Shown: one piece after another, positions 1-8,704 of the stretch
Layout: every line of letters begins with the position of its first letter
How positions within the stretch are numbered: the first letter of the stretch is position 1
NCBI RefSeq assembly: GCF_017310035.1
Contig: NZ_CP022296.1
Location: 1,984,001 to 2,048,000 of the forward strand
Direction of reading: 5' to 3'
Source of the DNA: Nocardioides sp. S5
GTDB taxonomy: Bacteria; Actinomycetota; Actinomycetes; Propionibacteriales; Nocardioidaceae
DNA length: 64,000 nucleotides
Program-made: the position numbers and the translations under genes
Notes under the pieces: generated by a model
Databases searched by the model: none
What the model was told of the DNA's origin: nothing
What the model saw: the letters and a program-made list of their open reading frames with translations, nothing else

Positions 1-939
1 TCGGCTGACGGCATTCGCAGCCTCGCCTGCGGCAGCCTTGCCGTTGCCGAGCCGCCCTCCGATGTTTCGGAGTTCGCTCTGGATGCGCGAGTAGATGTCT
101 GCACGGGCACTCCATTGGCGAGCAAGGTGTGGGTCGATCCGCTCTGCGTACGGCGTGAGTCCAGCGCTGAGCAGTCGCTGCGAGTCGACGACCAGGCGCA
201 GGGTCATCGCGTCGGGGAAAGAGTCCAGCCTCACGAGGAGGTTGTGTTCGGCCTGCAGGACGCCGAGCACGCCTGGCTTTGCTGGGCCACCAATGGGCTT
301 GGTCCGCGGACGCCAGCCGGTCTGGTCGACGCTGTAGTCGGGCTGCCCGAGGCTGACATCCAAGGCCGTGGCCAACGCCGCCCAGCCGAGTCGATCGCAC
401 GCGGCGATGGACTCCCACCCGGGGGTGTTGCGATACCGGCGGTCGAGCACGACGAGTGCCTGGCTGATCGCCGCGACGTCTCCTGCGATCGTCCGTGCCT
501 GTGCTGCGGTCAGGTGGATCGCCTGATCGGGCGCGGTGTCGTGCTCGGCGAGCGCGGCAGCGCGGGCAGCGAGGCGCCAATGCTCCACGACGCGGTTCGG
601 GCTCGAAGTCGTGAACTCTGGGCTTGAGGCCGGCTGTGTCGTCGTCTGATCTCGAGCGGCCTCCAAGGCTCGAGCTAGTTCAGTTGCTGCGGCGCCGTGG
701 TCGCTAGCCGCGCGGAACGGGTCGGCCGGCTTCTGCGGAACGTTGGGAAAGGTGAGGGGCCGCGCCACTCCTATGGCTTGCGTGCACCAGACGAGAATGG
801 TCTGCCGGAACCGCAGAATCTGCTGGCCAGCCGCGGCACGCTCCGCGGATGAGTCTGCGCCGAGTCGGCGCATGATCCGGTGCTGGCGCAGCAGCGCAGC
901 CAGTTCCGTGCGCATCTGGGCGCCGTTCTCGCCGTACAT
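1..939 (-). CDS. Hypothetical protein, 3' end outside the window
   Basis: An open minus-strand frame of 313 codons runs from an ATG at 939 to the left edge without a stop, so the C terminus is missing. The start overlaps the stop of the upstream gene (TGATG), which implies translational coupling. The visible protein is soluble-looking and alpha-helical, with Ala/Arg/Leu-rich stretches, no signal peptide and no membrane segment. I do not recognise a domain. It closes a minus-strand cluster that also holds the SSB-like gene, so it probably belongs to the accessory backbone of the mobile element. Function unknown. Confidence 0.75.
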   Translation of the reverse strand, partial: MYGENGAQMRTELAALLRQHRIMRRLGADSSAERAAAGQQILRFRQTILVWCTQAIGVARPLTFPNVPQKPADPFRAASDHGAAATELARALEAARDQTTTQPASSPEFTTSSPNRVVEHWRLAARAAALAEHDTAPDQAIHLTAAQARTIAGDVAAISQALVVLDRRYRNTPGWESIAACDRLGWAALATALDVSLGQPDYSVDQTGWRPRTKPIGGPAKPGVLGVLQAEHNLLVRLDSFPDAMTLRLVVDSQRLLSAGLTPYAERIDPHLARQWSARADIYSRIQSELRNIGGRLGNGKAAAGEAANAVSR

Positions 940-1238
940 CAGCCGATGTCCAGGTCGTGTGCGTCGACGAGCATGGCGAGGATCAGTTCGACCGACAGGG
1001 CGTCGATGCCGTAGCTCTCGAGCTCTTCGATGGCGTTGCTTGCGACGGCGAGCAGGATGTCGCGGTCGTCGGTGAGGTCCTCGGTGTCGAGTGCGGGGCA
1101 TTCGTCGTCGTGCACCCGGTCGAGTTCGAGCAGTGCGCGATCGTACGCGGAGGAGGCATCGAGCGTGAGCGCTCGGTCGGCGAGAGCCGCTACGTAGGAC
1201 CTCGCTTGAGCGAGCGTCTGTGCGTGGGGGAGAAGCAT
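939..1238 (-). CDS. Small hypothetical protein (99 aa)
   Basis: I chose the ATG at 1238 because a GGGAGGG Shine-Dalgarno lies about five bases upstream; a longer frame opening at 1745 overlaps the neighbouring gene and is not credible. The product is 99 aa, acidic in its C-terminal half (repeated DD/ED pairs) and predicted mostly helical. It overlaps the next gene by one base (TGATG). Small acidic proteins are common in actinobacterial conjugative elements, but no family is recognised here. Confidence 0.7.
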   Translation of the reverse strand: MLLPHAQTLAQARSYVAALADRALTLDASSAYDRALLELDRVHDDECPALDTEDLTDDRDILLAVASNAIEELESYGIDALSVELILAMLVDAHDLDIG

Positions 1239-1357
1239 CGTCCCTCCCTTCAGTGGGTCGGATACCGACTCTGAGCGGGTCGTCGTGGCTGTTGTGCGCT
1301 TGCTCGGACTTCTGTGGATGAGTCCGAGCACGGACTGGCCATGGCGTGCTCCTGGAC

Positions 1358-1894
1358 TCAGCCGATGAGCTGCTGGCTGGCGACCCCCGCGATCCGGCGC
1401 CTTCGCAGGACGTCCTCGCGGACGAACTCCGCGAAGTCCTCGTCCCGATTCCGGATCTCGATCTCGGTGCCTGCTTGGGGCGCTGACTCGCCGGGCCACG
1501 TCGTCTGCCTTGTGGGACGGTCGCGATCGAGCCGCGTGCCACAGATCGACACCCAGTCCCGCAGGCGGTAGCGAGTATCGGTGAAGTCGCGCATCCATGC
1601 GATGGGTGCCGATGGTGACGCAGACTCGTGGTAGCAGCTCAGCCAGTGGCAGTGGAGCGCGGAGAGTTCCCATACGAGCTCGTCGTGGCGGTGCCAGTAC
1701 GGCGGCACGATGTTGGGCGCGAGACCGAACGTGCTCTTCAGCCATTTCACCCAGTGGTCGAGGTCATGCCACTCGATCTCGGCCTGCTCGGCGTCGAGGA
1801 GGTTCCAGTTGATCGGGGCCGGCGGGCGTTCGAGCAGGTCGGTCACGCTGCGGTACGCGTCACCGTCGTCGGGCTCGTCCGGAAACGGACTCAT
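1358..1894 (-). CDS. Hypothetical protein (178 aa)
   Basis: A 178-residue protein rich in Trp and His in its middle third (WHDLDHW, YWHRHDELVW, HCHWLSCYH), with a charged C terminus. The His/Cys-rich centre might bind metal, but that is only a guess. No signal peptide or membrane segment is visible. It lies 12 bp downstream of the SSB-like gene and is probably cotranscribed with it. Function unknown. Confidence 0.7.
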   Translation of the reverse strand: MSPFPDEPDDGDAYRSVTDLLERPPAPINWNLLDAEQAEIEWHDLDHWVKWLKSTFGLAPNIVPPYWHRHDELVWELSALHCHWLSCYHESASPSAPIAWMRDFTDTRYRLRDWVSICGTRLDRDRPTRQTTWPGESAPQAGTEIEIRNRDEDFAEFVREDVLRRRRIAGVASQQLIG

Positions 1895-1906
1895 CGCCGG
1901 GTCCAG

Positions 1907-2320
1907 TCAGAGGCCGACGGCGGGCGGCTGCGGCACAGCGGTCAGGGACCGGTCGGCCGCGTGACGACCGCGCTGGACGACGTAGTCGGTCTTGTTGGCG
2001 TTGTGGCCAATCTTGCGAGCCACGAACTCCTCCTTGATAACGCTGCCCTCGCGGCCGTCCGCCTCGTACTCGTGGACGTAGCCGCTAGCAACGAAGGAGT
2101 CGCCCTTGCGGAAACGGGCGTACGTCTCGCGGGCGGTGCTCTCGAACGCCACCATGTCGTGGAAGGTCGGGTCGAGCTTCGTGAAGCTGCCGTCGATCTC
2201 CTTGCGCCACTGCTCGATGCCGACGCGCATCCGGCAGCACTCGGCGCCGGCTTTTGTGAAGTGGAGTTCCGGCGCTGATGCAGCGAAGCCGACGAGGCTC
2301 ATCTGGGTCGGAATGGACAT
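1907..2320 (-). CDS. Single-stranded DNA-binding protein-like (OB fold)
   Basis: The ATG at 2320 is preceded by AGGAGG at ideal spacing; the longer frame from 2389 lacks one. The 137-aa product has the SSB layout: an N-terminal beta strand (MSLVGFAASAPEL), a central acidic/aromatic section, an FRKGDSFVASGYV strand typical of SSB strands 3-4, then a short basic/proline tail in place of the usual long acidic tail. It would coat single-stranded DNA, for instance the strand entering a recipient during conjugation. It lacks the classical C-terminal DDDIPF-type tip, so partner binding may differ from the chromosomal SSB. Confidence 0.75.
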   Translation of the reverse strand: MSIPTQMSLVGFAASAPELHFTKAGAECCRMRVGIEQWRKEIDGSFTKLDPTFHDMVAFESTARETYARFRKGDSFVASGYVHEYEADGREGSVIKEEFVARKIGHNANKTDYVVQRGRHAADRSLTAVPQPPAVGL

Positions 2321-2486
2321 CCTGCCTCCTGAGTCTGGCAGCCCATCCTGCGAGCTGCGGTCATGAGCAAGGTGCGCGGTCGAGGACAAGGCACTGGGTT
2401 GCGGGAGCTACATTCGCGACCGCGTGTCGCACGCGTGGACCGTGATTCGTCAACTTGCGGCCACGAAGTGTGAGTAGATTGCGGCG

Positions 2487-3956
2487 ATGCCGAGGACGAT
2501 CAGACTTGACGGCTCGGAGTGGTCACCCGAGTCGCTCCAGAAGCCACACACTTCATCGTTTGCGGCGGCCCAGTGGCGGGCGGAAGCGCGAAGCCTGGCA
2601 AGCCCGTCAGCGGTGCTCGGCATCGCTGCAGTTGCCTGTACCGCGGTCGCGTCGGACGCCCGGACGTTGCTGCGTGCCGAGTTCGGATTCGGGAAGGCCA
2701 GAGCAGATGCGTCTGTCAGGGTGGGTGCAGCGCTTGGTGAGGATTCCGGAGTCTCAACATCGGCTCTGGGATACCTAGCCGGCGTCAAGATGTCAGGAGC
2801 ACAGCAATGGGCATTGACCACGATGCTGGCCGGGAGCATCCAGGACACCGGGGCCTCCGGAGCGACCGTCAGCCCGACAACTGTCAAACGCGCAGGGGGG
2901 CCGAAGGCTCTCGGCAGGCTGGCGCGCAAGGGCGTTAAGTCAGCTGATCGTCCCAGCCAGGCAGTGTGTGCGGCATTGCTGGCGTCACGATTGGATAGCA
3001 ACGATGCAGGCCTCTCGGCCCATGGGCTTACCCAGGTGCTCTCGAATACCTTCATGGGGCCGAGGAGGGCCTCAGCTACACAGAAGGTGACCGACCGACT
3101 TCTAGTAGTTGCGTACGCCATGTCCGGCCTATCGAAGACCGGACTCGATTTGGGTTCACGAAGATGGGTTGGCGCGACCGCAGGCTGGCGCCATCAGGCC
3201 GCGCCGTGGCTGCTTCCACTTCTCGACAAGGAGACCTCGCCAGCACTGGTTCATCTCCTTGATGCTGCCAGGGCCCGCGGTCTGAAGTTCGCCTCGCCCG
3301 GCACCACCCCCTTTATTCACGAAGACTGTCGAGACGTCACCGAGTACATGCGGAACGTCGCGGTGGGCCAAGCGAGTGCGCTAACCAAGTGGACCGATTG
3401 GCCCACCTGGTTCGGTGGCGATCAGAGCGGGGCGCAGGTCCTACTCACCCAGGATGACGATTACGCCTATGCGTGGGTTGGACGTGGCGGCCGGGGGCAG
3501 TTAGTTGCCTTTGACACGACCGACTTCATCGGCTGGGGACTCGACGAGCCAGGCATGACGCAGGCCCTCGCGTACGCGCTTGGGTGGTACGTCGACGTTT
3601 CCATTAGCCTTCGCGCTTCGCCGGGTGGCAGCCCAACGGTGAGGCGTGCCGCGGGCGGATCCAAGGCCCAGGGAATCACCTACAAGCCGACTCCGGCATA
3701 CGGCACGCAGCGCGCGGGCGTGGCACTGGGGCACCACAGCCCGCCGAAGCCGCACATGCGCGCCGCCCACGTGCGGAACCTGGGTTACGGAACGCCGAGC
3801 GAAGAGGCACTGAGCCACGCGCCCGCGAAGTTCCGGAGCCAGATGGGCCCCCACGAAACCTGGATCCGAAGCGCAAGCGTGGGTGGCGCCGCAGCTCAGG
3901 CTGAACTGGAACCCACCTCAGCAAGTACTCAGCGTTGGCGGACGCGCTCGGATTGA
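2487..3956 (+). CDS. Orphan hypothetical protein (489 aa)
   Basis: This is the only plus-strand gene among minus-strand neighbours in the first 7.5 kb. The 489-aa product has no signal peptide or membrane helix. The middle (about 300-380) is Trp/Asp-rich (WTDWPTWFGG, DDDYAYAWVG). The C terminus holds HHSPPKPHMRAAHVRNL followed by TWIRSASVG. That pattern loosely resembles the RRAHWH...W(I/V)xP terminal motif of many mobile-element hypothetical proteins; this is a resemblance seen by eye. The start is the first ATG of the frame and has a weak ribosome site. It converges with the coupling-protein gene 36 bp away. Function unknown. Confidence 0.7.
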   Translation: MPRTIRLDGSEWSPESLQKPHTSSFAAAQWRAEARSLASPSAVLGIAAVACTAVASDARTLLRAEFGFGKARADASVRVGAALGEDSGVSTSALGYLAGVKMSGAQQWALTTMLAGSIQDTGASGATVSPTTVKRAGGPKALGRLARKGVKSADRPSQAVCAALLASRLDSNDAGLSAHGLTQVLSNTFMGPRRASATQKVTDRLLVVAYAMSGLSKTGLDLGSRRWVGATAGWRHQAAPWLLPLLDKETSPALVHLLDAARARGLKFASPGTTPFIHEDCRDVTEYMRNVAVGQASALTKWTDWPTWFGGDQSGAQVLLTQDDDYAYAWVGRGGRGQLVAFDTTDFIGWGLDEPGMTQALAYALGWYVDVSISLRASPGGSPTVRRAAGGSKAQGITYKPTPAYGTQRAGVALGHHSPPKPHMRAAHVRNLGYGTPSEEALSHAPAKFRSQMGPHETWIRSASVGGAAAQAELEPTSASTQRWRTRSD

Positions 3957-3992
3957 TGGATCGAAGTTCCGACGCGTAGGCCCCGGTGCTGG

Positions 3993-5708
3993 CTAGCGGG
4001 ACGTCCAGCGTCGGAGGTCGGTGACGATCGGTGGGGCGCTTCGGAGAAGCACCAGCCCGGTCCCGAACGGAAGCGTTCGGATCCGCTCTGGTGGCATCAC
4101 AGCGACCCGTCGGCTCGATCGCTGGAGAGAGCGTTGTCCGTAGTCGCCGATGCTCACGGTGTCGGTGGGCTCCTCGCGTTCGCCGATAAGCACGGAAAGC
4201 TCCTGGAGGTCCCTCGAGGCTGAGGCGCCTCCGAGGATGACCTTGACGATGCTCGCGTCCCAGATCGTGCTGGCCGCATGGTCGCCCCACTTGTTGCGGG
4301 CCTGGGCCAGCGACTGGAGGACGGGCATCGTCGTGATGCCCGTGCCACCTCCCTCGGCCATCAGTACCGGAAGCGAGGGGAGCGGTGCGAGGTTGCCGAT
4401 CTCGTCGAGCGCCGTGAGTACGGGAGGGTCCAGGCGCGAACCGGGTGATGCGGCGGCGAGGTGACGGGCGACCTCGGTCAGGTCTTCCATGAACGCGGCG
4501 ACGAGCGGCCACGAGGCTCCCGCGCCGGCTCCCGTGGCGAGAAGGTAAAGCGTGCCGTTCTGGGTGAGGAAGTCGCGCGGGTCGAACGCCTCGCCCGGCT
4601 CCGGGCTGACGGCGTCCAGCACAGCGGGGTCGGCGAGGCATGAGAGGGCTTGGGCGACGGCCATCCAGATGGAGTCACGTGTGCGCGGATCGGAGGTGAT
4701 CATGCCTTCGAGTGAGTCCGACCATCCCGCTGCGGCTTGCGGGTGACTGGCGAGGATGCCGACGGCGTCGGTTGCGGCAGACGCGGATAGTGACCAATCG
4801 AAGAGGGCGTGAGTCGGTAGCTTCTCGAGGGCGGCTGCGTGGAGGAGTGCTTGGAGGGCGGAGCGGGCCTTGCCTTCCCAGAAGCCGCCGGACTCGGTGC
4901 CGCCGGAAGAGAGTCCGGTCGACGATGCCAGCCCTGAAGCGCGGATCATCGCGGTCAGGGGCTGTTCGCAGCCGCGGATGGGCGACCATCGGACGCCGCA
5001 GCCGTCGACGGCGGGCAGTCCCTCGGTGAGGTGTTGAGGGTCGAGGACGGCGACCGGCCCTCGTTCCTTGCGGGCGGTGATCGTGGCGGCGATGTTGTCC
5101 GGCCGGGTGGAGGTGGTGACGACGGCGCCGGGCGCGTCGAGGATGGCATTGATGACGAGGTGCAGTCCCTTGCCGGAGCGTGGCGGGCCGATCACGAGGA
5201 TCGAGTCCTCGACCGATGCCCAGATCTCGCGGCCGCAACTGCGCCCGATCAGGTAGCCGACATCGTTCGCGCGGGGATGGCGGATCGAGGGGCGGAGGGT
5301 CGCGGCGCGTCGTACGAGGGCCTTCTTCGATGCGCTTGTGTCGATGTCCCGCGCGGTTGCCGTGCCCTGGATGCGGTGGGGATCTCGAGCAGTCCGGTGG
5401 CGGAGCCGAGCGACGACTCTCCACACGCACCAGGCGACTGTCGCGAGGACTGCGAGGAACAGCGTCAGCACGCTCCAGTACGCGATCGCTGACAACCCGG
5501 GCGCCTCGAACGCCCGCGCCGGTTGGCTCGGGTCGGCGAGCACACGCAGTCCGCTCGCGATCCCGCCTTCGGGCTCGGCCGCGCCCGTTGCGACCGCAGC
5601 GGCCGTGGCTGCGGCGCGGAGCACCAGCGCCAGAGCGAACGCCGCCAGCATCCCGATGAGTGCCAGGTTCACGAGCTCGTCGTTCGCGCCACGTACTGCG
5701 GGGTTCAC
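3993..5708 (-). CDS. TraG/VirD4-family type IV coupling protein
   Basis: This 571-aa membrane ATPase should dock the relaxosome and pump DNA into the conjugation channel. It has two hydrophobic N-terminal segments (about 15-40 and 70-95), then a cytoplasmic ATPase. The Walker A motif GPPRSGKG lies near residue 175 and a Walker B-like VLTALDEIGN near residue 430. The region around GGGTGI...QSLAQARNKWG resembles the TraM-recognition part of TraG/TraD proteins. Its ATG overlaps the preceding stop (ATGA), making it the last gene of a coupled operon with the ArdC-like gene. Length and architecture fit actinobacterial coupling proteins. Confidence in the family is high; the plasmid-specific name is unknown. 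Confidence 0.92.
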   Translation of the reverse strand: MNPAVRGANDELVNLALIGMLAAFALALVLRAAATAAAVATGAAEPEGGIASGLRVLADPSQPARAFEAPGLSAIAYWSVLTLFLAVLATVAWCVWRVVARLRHRTARDPHRIQGTATARDIDTSASKKALVRRAATLRPSIRHPRANDVGYLIGRSCGREIWASVEDSILVIGPPRSGKGLHLVINAILDAPGAVVTTSTRPDNIAATITARKERGPVAVLDPQHLTEGLPAVDGCGVRWSPIRGCEQPLTAMIRASGLASSTGLSSGGTESGGFWEGKARSALQALLHAAALEKLPTHALFDWSLSASAATDAVGILASHPQAAAGWSDSLEGMITSDPRTRDSIWMAVAQALSCLADPAVLDAVSPEPGEAFDPRDFLTQNGTLYLLATGAGAGASWPLVAAFMEDLTEVARHLAAASPGSRLDPPVLTALDEIGNLAPLPSLPVLMAEGGGTGITTMPVLQSLAQARNKWGDHAASTIWDASIVKVILGGASASRDLQELSVLIGEREEPTDTVSIGDYGQRSLQRSSRRVAVMPPERIRTLPFGTGLVLLRSAPPIVTDLRRWTSR

Positions 5709-6169
5709 GCCGGCGCCTCGAACGGGGTGACTGTCCGCGAGGTCATCCCGAGGAGCACGAGGCCGCCACGCGTTGCGGCGAGCAGCGCGGGAGGGAGGTT
5801 GAGTGAGGCGTTGCCTTCGGTATCGGCGTTCTGGCGTACGACGACGTAGGCCAGCGCGACCTCCTCGCCGGGCTGGAACCCGGCACCAGCGAGCGCCGGA
5901 GGAGGTGGCGGGGTGGGTGGCTGCTCGACGACGGCTGGTGCCGGAGTCGGGGGAGTCGCGACGTCGGTGAAGGTCGAGCCGTCGGCCTCGCGTACCTCGA
6001 CGCGCACCGGGGCGCCGAGGTCTGAAGTGATCTCGTCGATCACTGCGCGAAGGTCGCCACGGGTTTTGCCCTGTTCGGAATCGCGCGGGACACCGTCGAC
6101 GTCGACCTCCAGCACGCCGTCGGCATCGATGGCGACGTGAACGACGCTCAGGACGACCGGGATCCTCAT
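5705..6169 (-). CDS. Hypothetical protein with proline-rich linker (154 aa)
   Basis: A 154-aa protein with a short beta-rich N-terminal region (about 1-65), a proline/alanine linker (about 70-95, PPTPPPPP), and a hydrophobic C-terminal region (about 110-150). It overlaps both neighbours by ATGA. Placed just before the coupling protein, it is likely a conjugation accessory, perhaps an adaptor for the coupling ATPase (inference from position only). No family recognised. Confidence 0.8.
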   Translation of the reverse strand: MRIPVVLSVVHVAIDADGVLEVDVDGVPRDSEQGKTRGDLRAVIDEITSDLGAPVRVEVREADGSTFTDVATPPTPAPAVVEQPPTPPPPPALAGAGFQPGEEVALAYVVVRQNADTEGNASLNLPPALLAATRGGLVLLGMTSRTVTPFEAPA

Positions 6170-6498
6170 AGCCCCAGCACCGCCCCGTCGCGGCGTGCGT
6201 TGGTCGTCACAGGAGCCGTCCCGGTGCGGTGGCTGAGGGCTTCTCGGTCGAGTCCAGGCGGGTTGCCGTCGCCGACCTGCTGGGTGTCGACCTTTTCGAG
6301 GATGCCGATCGCGGTCGCGCGGACGCGTTCGGCGGTCGACTGGACGACCTCGACCGGGTTCTTCCCCGGGATGCTTGCTGCCCAGGTCGACACGTACGGC
6401 ACCGTGTAGGAGGAGGTGTCGAGCCCGTGGGCGGCGCCGACCATGACTATCTGGACAGGTCGGTTGTCAAGGGGCGGGACAGGTCCGTGTGGGTTCAT
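6166..6498 (-). CDS. Mini-paralogue of the ArdC-like C terminus (110 aa)
   Basis: The protein repeats the C-terminal segment of the ArdC-like protein encoded just upstream. It shares the core YTVPYVSTWA, the Glu/Val/Ala-rich helix with RVRATAIGILEK, and the NPPGLDR tail, but has no peptidase or ArdC N-terminal domain. It overlaps the upstream and downstream genes by ATGA, so it is translated as part of the operon rather than being debris. A partial gene duplication is the simplest explanation. It may form a heteromer with the full-length protein or act as a stand-alone partner (inference). Confidence 0.8.
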   Translation of the reverse strand: MNPHGPVPPLDNRPVQIVMVGAAHGLDTSSYTVPYVSTWAASIPGKNPVEVVQSTAERVRATAIGILEKVDTQQVGDGNPPGLDREALSHRTGTAPVTTNARRDGAVLGL

Positions 6499-7574
6499 AG
6501 TGATGGTCCTCCGACGGTCGAGCGAGATGCGTGGGCGGCGTTGGGGATGGGCTGGGCGGCAGATTCGAGGCTCCGTGCGATCGCGCGGTCCAGCCCGGGC
6601 GGGTTCCCGTTGGGCAGGGTTTGGGTGTCGAGCTTGTCGAGGATGCCTAGGGCAGTGGTCCGGACGCGGGCGGCGAGCTGATGGACGGCGGTGACGGGGT
6701 CGATGCCCTCGATGCGGGAGGCCCAGGTCGATACGTAGGGGACGGTGTATTGAGAGCTGTCCATGTTGTGCGCGGCGAGGAGCATCAGCGCGACCGATTC
6801 CGCCTCGATCTCCGCGACTCCGCGGTGCATCGCTGCGTCGGTGTTGTCGGGGCCGTGGAGGATGACGTGGCCCAGTTCGTGGGCGAGCGTTTTGACCTGT
6901 GCCGCGTCGTCCATGTCCATCCGCACTGCGACCTCGTGGGTGAGGTAGTCGGTGAGCCCGTTGGCTCCGCCGATGGCGTCGGAGGTGGACACGAGCCGCA
7001 GCTCGAACCCGTGCGTGGTGATCTGGTCGGCTAGTGCGTCCCAGAGGCCGGCGGGGGCTTGGCCTTCGAGGAGTTTGGGTGCGGGTGTCTCGGGCAGCGG
7101 TTCGCCGTCGGTCTGCGATAGCGCCCATACGTAGGTGGGCCGGACGCTGATCATCCGCGCGCGCACGACCTCACCGGGCGCCGGCCTCTGACCGCGACCG
7201 AGGCGATGCCAGCTGTCGGGGTTGTTGGGCTCGTGAGATGCCATGCGTGCGGTGACGGGCGCGAAGATCTGGTAGCCGGCTTGACCCTTCATCACGTGGC
7301 GACCGAGGGACTGCCATTGCTTGAAGCCCGCGACATAGGTCGGGTTGGGGTCGGGGACGCGGCCCTCGGCGTAGGCGACGGCGTGCTGGACCCAGATGAG
7401 GAGCGAGTTGTTGAACGAGCGGGCGCGGAAGCGGGCGGCGAACTCCATCGCGTGTCGCCAGTCCTCGCCGGTAACGAGTTGCTCGACGGCTTCGGTGAGT
7501 TTGGCGTGCAGAGCGTCGAGCTTCGCGTCGCGGTCGGCGATCTTCTCGTCCAGGGTGCGGCTGTTGGTACGCAT
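6495..7574 (-). CDS. ArdC-like antirestriction protein with ImmA/IrrE-type peptidase motif
   Basis: This 359-aa protein starts at ATG 7574, with GGAGG seven bases upstream. The N-terminal domain (about 15-120) has the ArdC pattern: helical RSFNNSLLIWVQ, then PTYVAGFKQWQSLGR and MKGQAGYQIFAPV. A zinc-peptidase signature HELGHVILH lies near residue 240, followed by EIEAESVALMLL, which supplies the third ligand region. ArdC proteins bind single-stranded DNA and protect incoming plasmid DNA from restriction. The operon order ArdC, C-terminal mini-paralogue, small protein, coupling protein fits early expression in a recipient. A second, broken copy lies at about 13.69-14.48 kb. Confidence 0.9.
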   Translation of the reverse strand: MRTNSRTLDEKIADRDAKLDALHAKLTEAVEQLVTGEDWRHAMEFAARFRARSFNNSLLIWVQHAVAYAEGRVPDPNPTYVAGFKQWQSLGRHVMKGQAGYQIFAPVTARMASHEPNNPDSWHRLGRGQRPAPGEVVRARMISVRPTYVWALSQTDGEPLPETPAPKLLEGQAPAGLWDALADQITTHGFELRLVSTSDAIGGANGLTDYLTHEVAVRMDMDDAAQVKTLAHELGHVILHGPDNTDAAMHRGVAEIEAESVALMLLAAHNMDSSQYTVPYVSTWASRIEGIDPVTAVHQLAARVRTTALGILDKLDTQTLPNGNPPGLDRAIARSLESAAQPIPNAAHASRSTVGGPSL

Positions 7575-7588
7575 CGGTCCTCCCACGG

Positions 7589-7962
7589 GTTGTGGGAGGA
7601 AGGTGCACCGCCGGTGCCGGGGGGAGCGGCGAGATCCTGGACCCGTCGGAGGCTGAGGCCGCCTCGGCTACTGGTAGCGTCGGGCAGCTTCGTCAGACAT
7701 CGGAGTTCGCGGTGTCCGCCCTCGCCCAGGGTTTCGATCGCCTGCTGTTCGAGGCCTTCGATCGTCTGGCGACTGGCAGCCACGGCCAGTGCGCTGGGTT
7801 CGACGAGTTCGGGTCCGCCCGGTGTGGGTTTGAGGTGCTCAGGCCGTCCAGGGCTCGCTTTGCCCGGGGTCTCGCAATCTGGACAACGGGGTGCTGCGGT
7901 TCGTCCCGCTTTCGGTTCCCCGTTTGACACGACTCACCGTCCAACAAGCCCTGGGAGATCAC
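7589..7962. other. Intergenic region with no supported gene
   Basis: The 374 bases between the divergent ArdC-like and acidic-repeat genes should hold the promoters of both. A minus-strand frame opening at 7930 crosses the region but continues into ardC in the wrong frame, so I do not call it. No clear hairpin terminator or operator was found by eye. Confidence 0.5.
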
Positions 7963-8634
7963 ATGAAGACCACCAGCATCCGTACCGTCGCCGCTGCCGG
8001 CCTCGCCGTCGTCGCGATCGGCGGCATCGGCCTCGTGGCCGCGGCAGCTGACGAGTCCAACCCGCCGGCTCCCGCTCAGGTCGAGACCGTCGACCCGCCC
8101 AGCGAGCCGGCTGACCCGGCCAACACCGACGACGCAGCCGTCGACGACAACAACGGGGACAACACGAACACCGACGACGCCGCGGTCGGCGACGGTCAGG
8201 ACGGCAACACCGACGAAGGTGACGTCGTTGAGGGTGACAACAACGGCGACAACACGAACACCGATGACGGTGAGGTCGGCGACGGTCAGGACGGCGACAC
8301 CGACGAAGGTGACGTCGTTGAGGGTGACAACAACGGCGACAACACGAACACCGATGACGGTGAGGTCGGCGACGGTCAGGACGGCGACACCGACGAAGGT
8401 GACGTCGTCGAGGGTGACAACAACGGCGAGAACGAGAACGTCGACGACGGTGAGGTCGCGGACGGCGACGACAACGGCGACAACACGAACACCGATGACG
8501 GCGCCCAGGGCGACGACCAGGACAACGCTGGCGACAGCAACGAGGGCGACGCCGGCAACGGCGACTCCGGTCCCGCTGACGACGCCCAGGGCAACGCCGG
8601 CGACGGCGCCAACGGGGATGGCTCCAACGGCTGA
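7963..8634 (+). CDS. Secreted acidic tandem-repeat protein
   Basis: The start ATG at 7963 has GGAG upstream and begins a typical signal peptide: MKTTS, a hydrophobic stretch AAAGLAVVAIGGIGLVAAAA, then a cleavage-like AAADES. The mature protein (about 190 aa) is almost entirely Asp, Asn, Gly, Glu and Thr, built from a 30-residue unit containing DGQDGDTDEGDVVEGDNNGD. Three near-identical 90-bp units lie at 8191-8460, with degenerate ones on both sides. No LPxTG sorting motif or C-terminal helix is seen, so it is probably released or loosely wall-bound. Such sequences can bind calcium; that is inference. It is followed by an ECF sigma gene on the same strand. Confidence 0.85.
   Translation: MKTTSIRTVAAAGLAVVAIGGIGLVAAAADESNPPAPAQVETVDPPSEPADPANTDDAAVDDNNGDNTNTDDAAVGDGQDGNTDEGDVVEGDNNGDNTNTDDGEVGDGQDGDTDEGDVVEGDNNGDNTNTDDGEVGDGQDGDTDEGDVVEGDNNGENENVDDGEVADGDDNGDNTNTDDGAQGDDQDNAGDSNEGDAGNGDSGPADDAQGNAGDGANGDGSNG
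8191..8460 (+). repeat. Three tandem 90-bp coding repeats
   Basis: Units at 8191-8280, 8281-8370 and 8371-8460 each begin GACGGTCAGGACGGC. They are in frame and nearly identical at the DNA level, with the third more diverged near its end. The nucleotide identity suggests recent unit expansion by slippage or unequal recombination. Copy number may vary between isolates. Confidence 0.95.
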
Positions 8635-8704
8635 GATCGCCATCCTCGGTGGGGCGGGCAGACGACCTGTTCGCCCTACCATGCTGCCCGGGAGGACCCA
8701 GTCG

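Noticed and set aside
7292..7930. A 212-codon minus-strand frame upstream of ardC
   Set aside because: Its second half overlaps ardC in another frame and has shadow-like composition. The first half might be real, but nothing supports it.
8191..8460. A possible CRISPR-like repeat array
   Set aside because: Repeats are 90 bp, adjacent without spacers and in frame within a protein gene.
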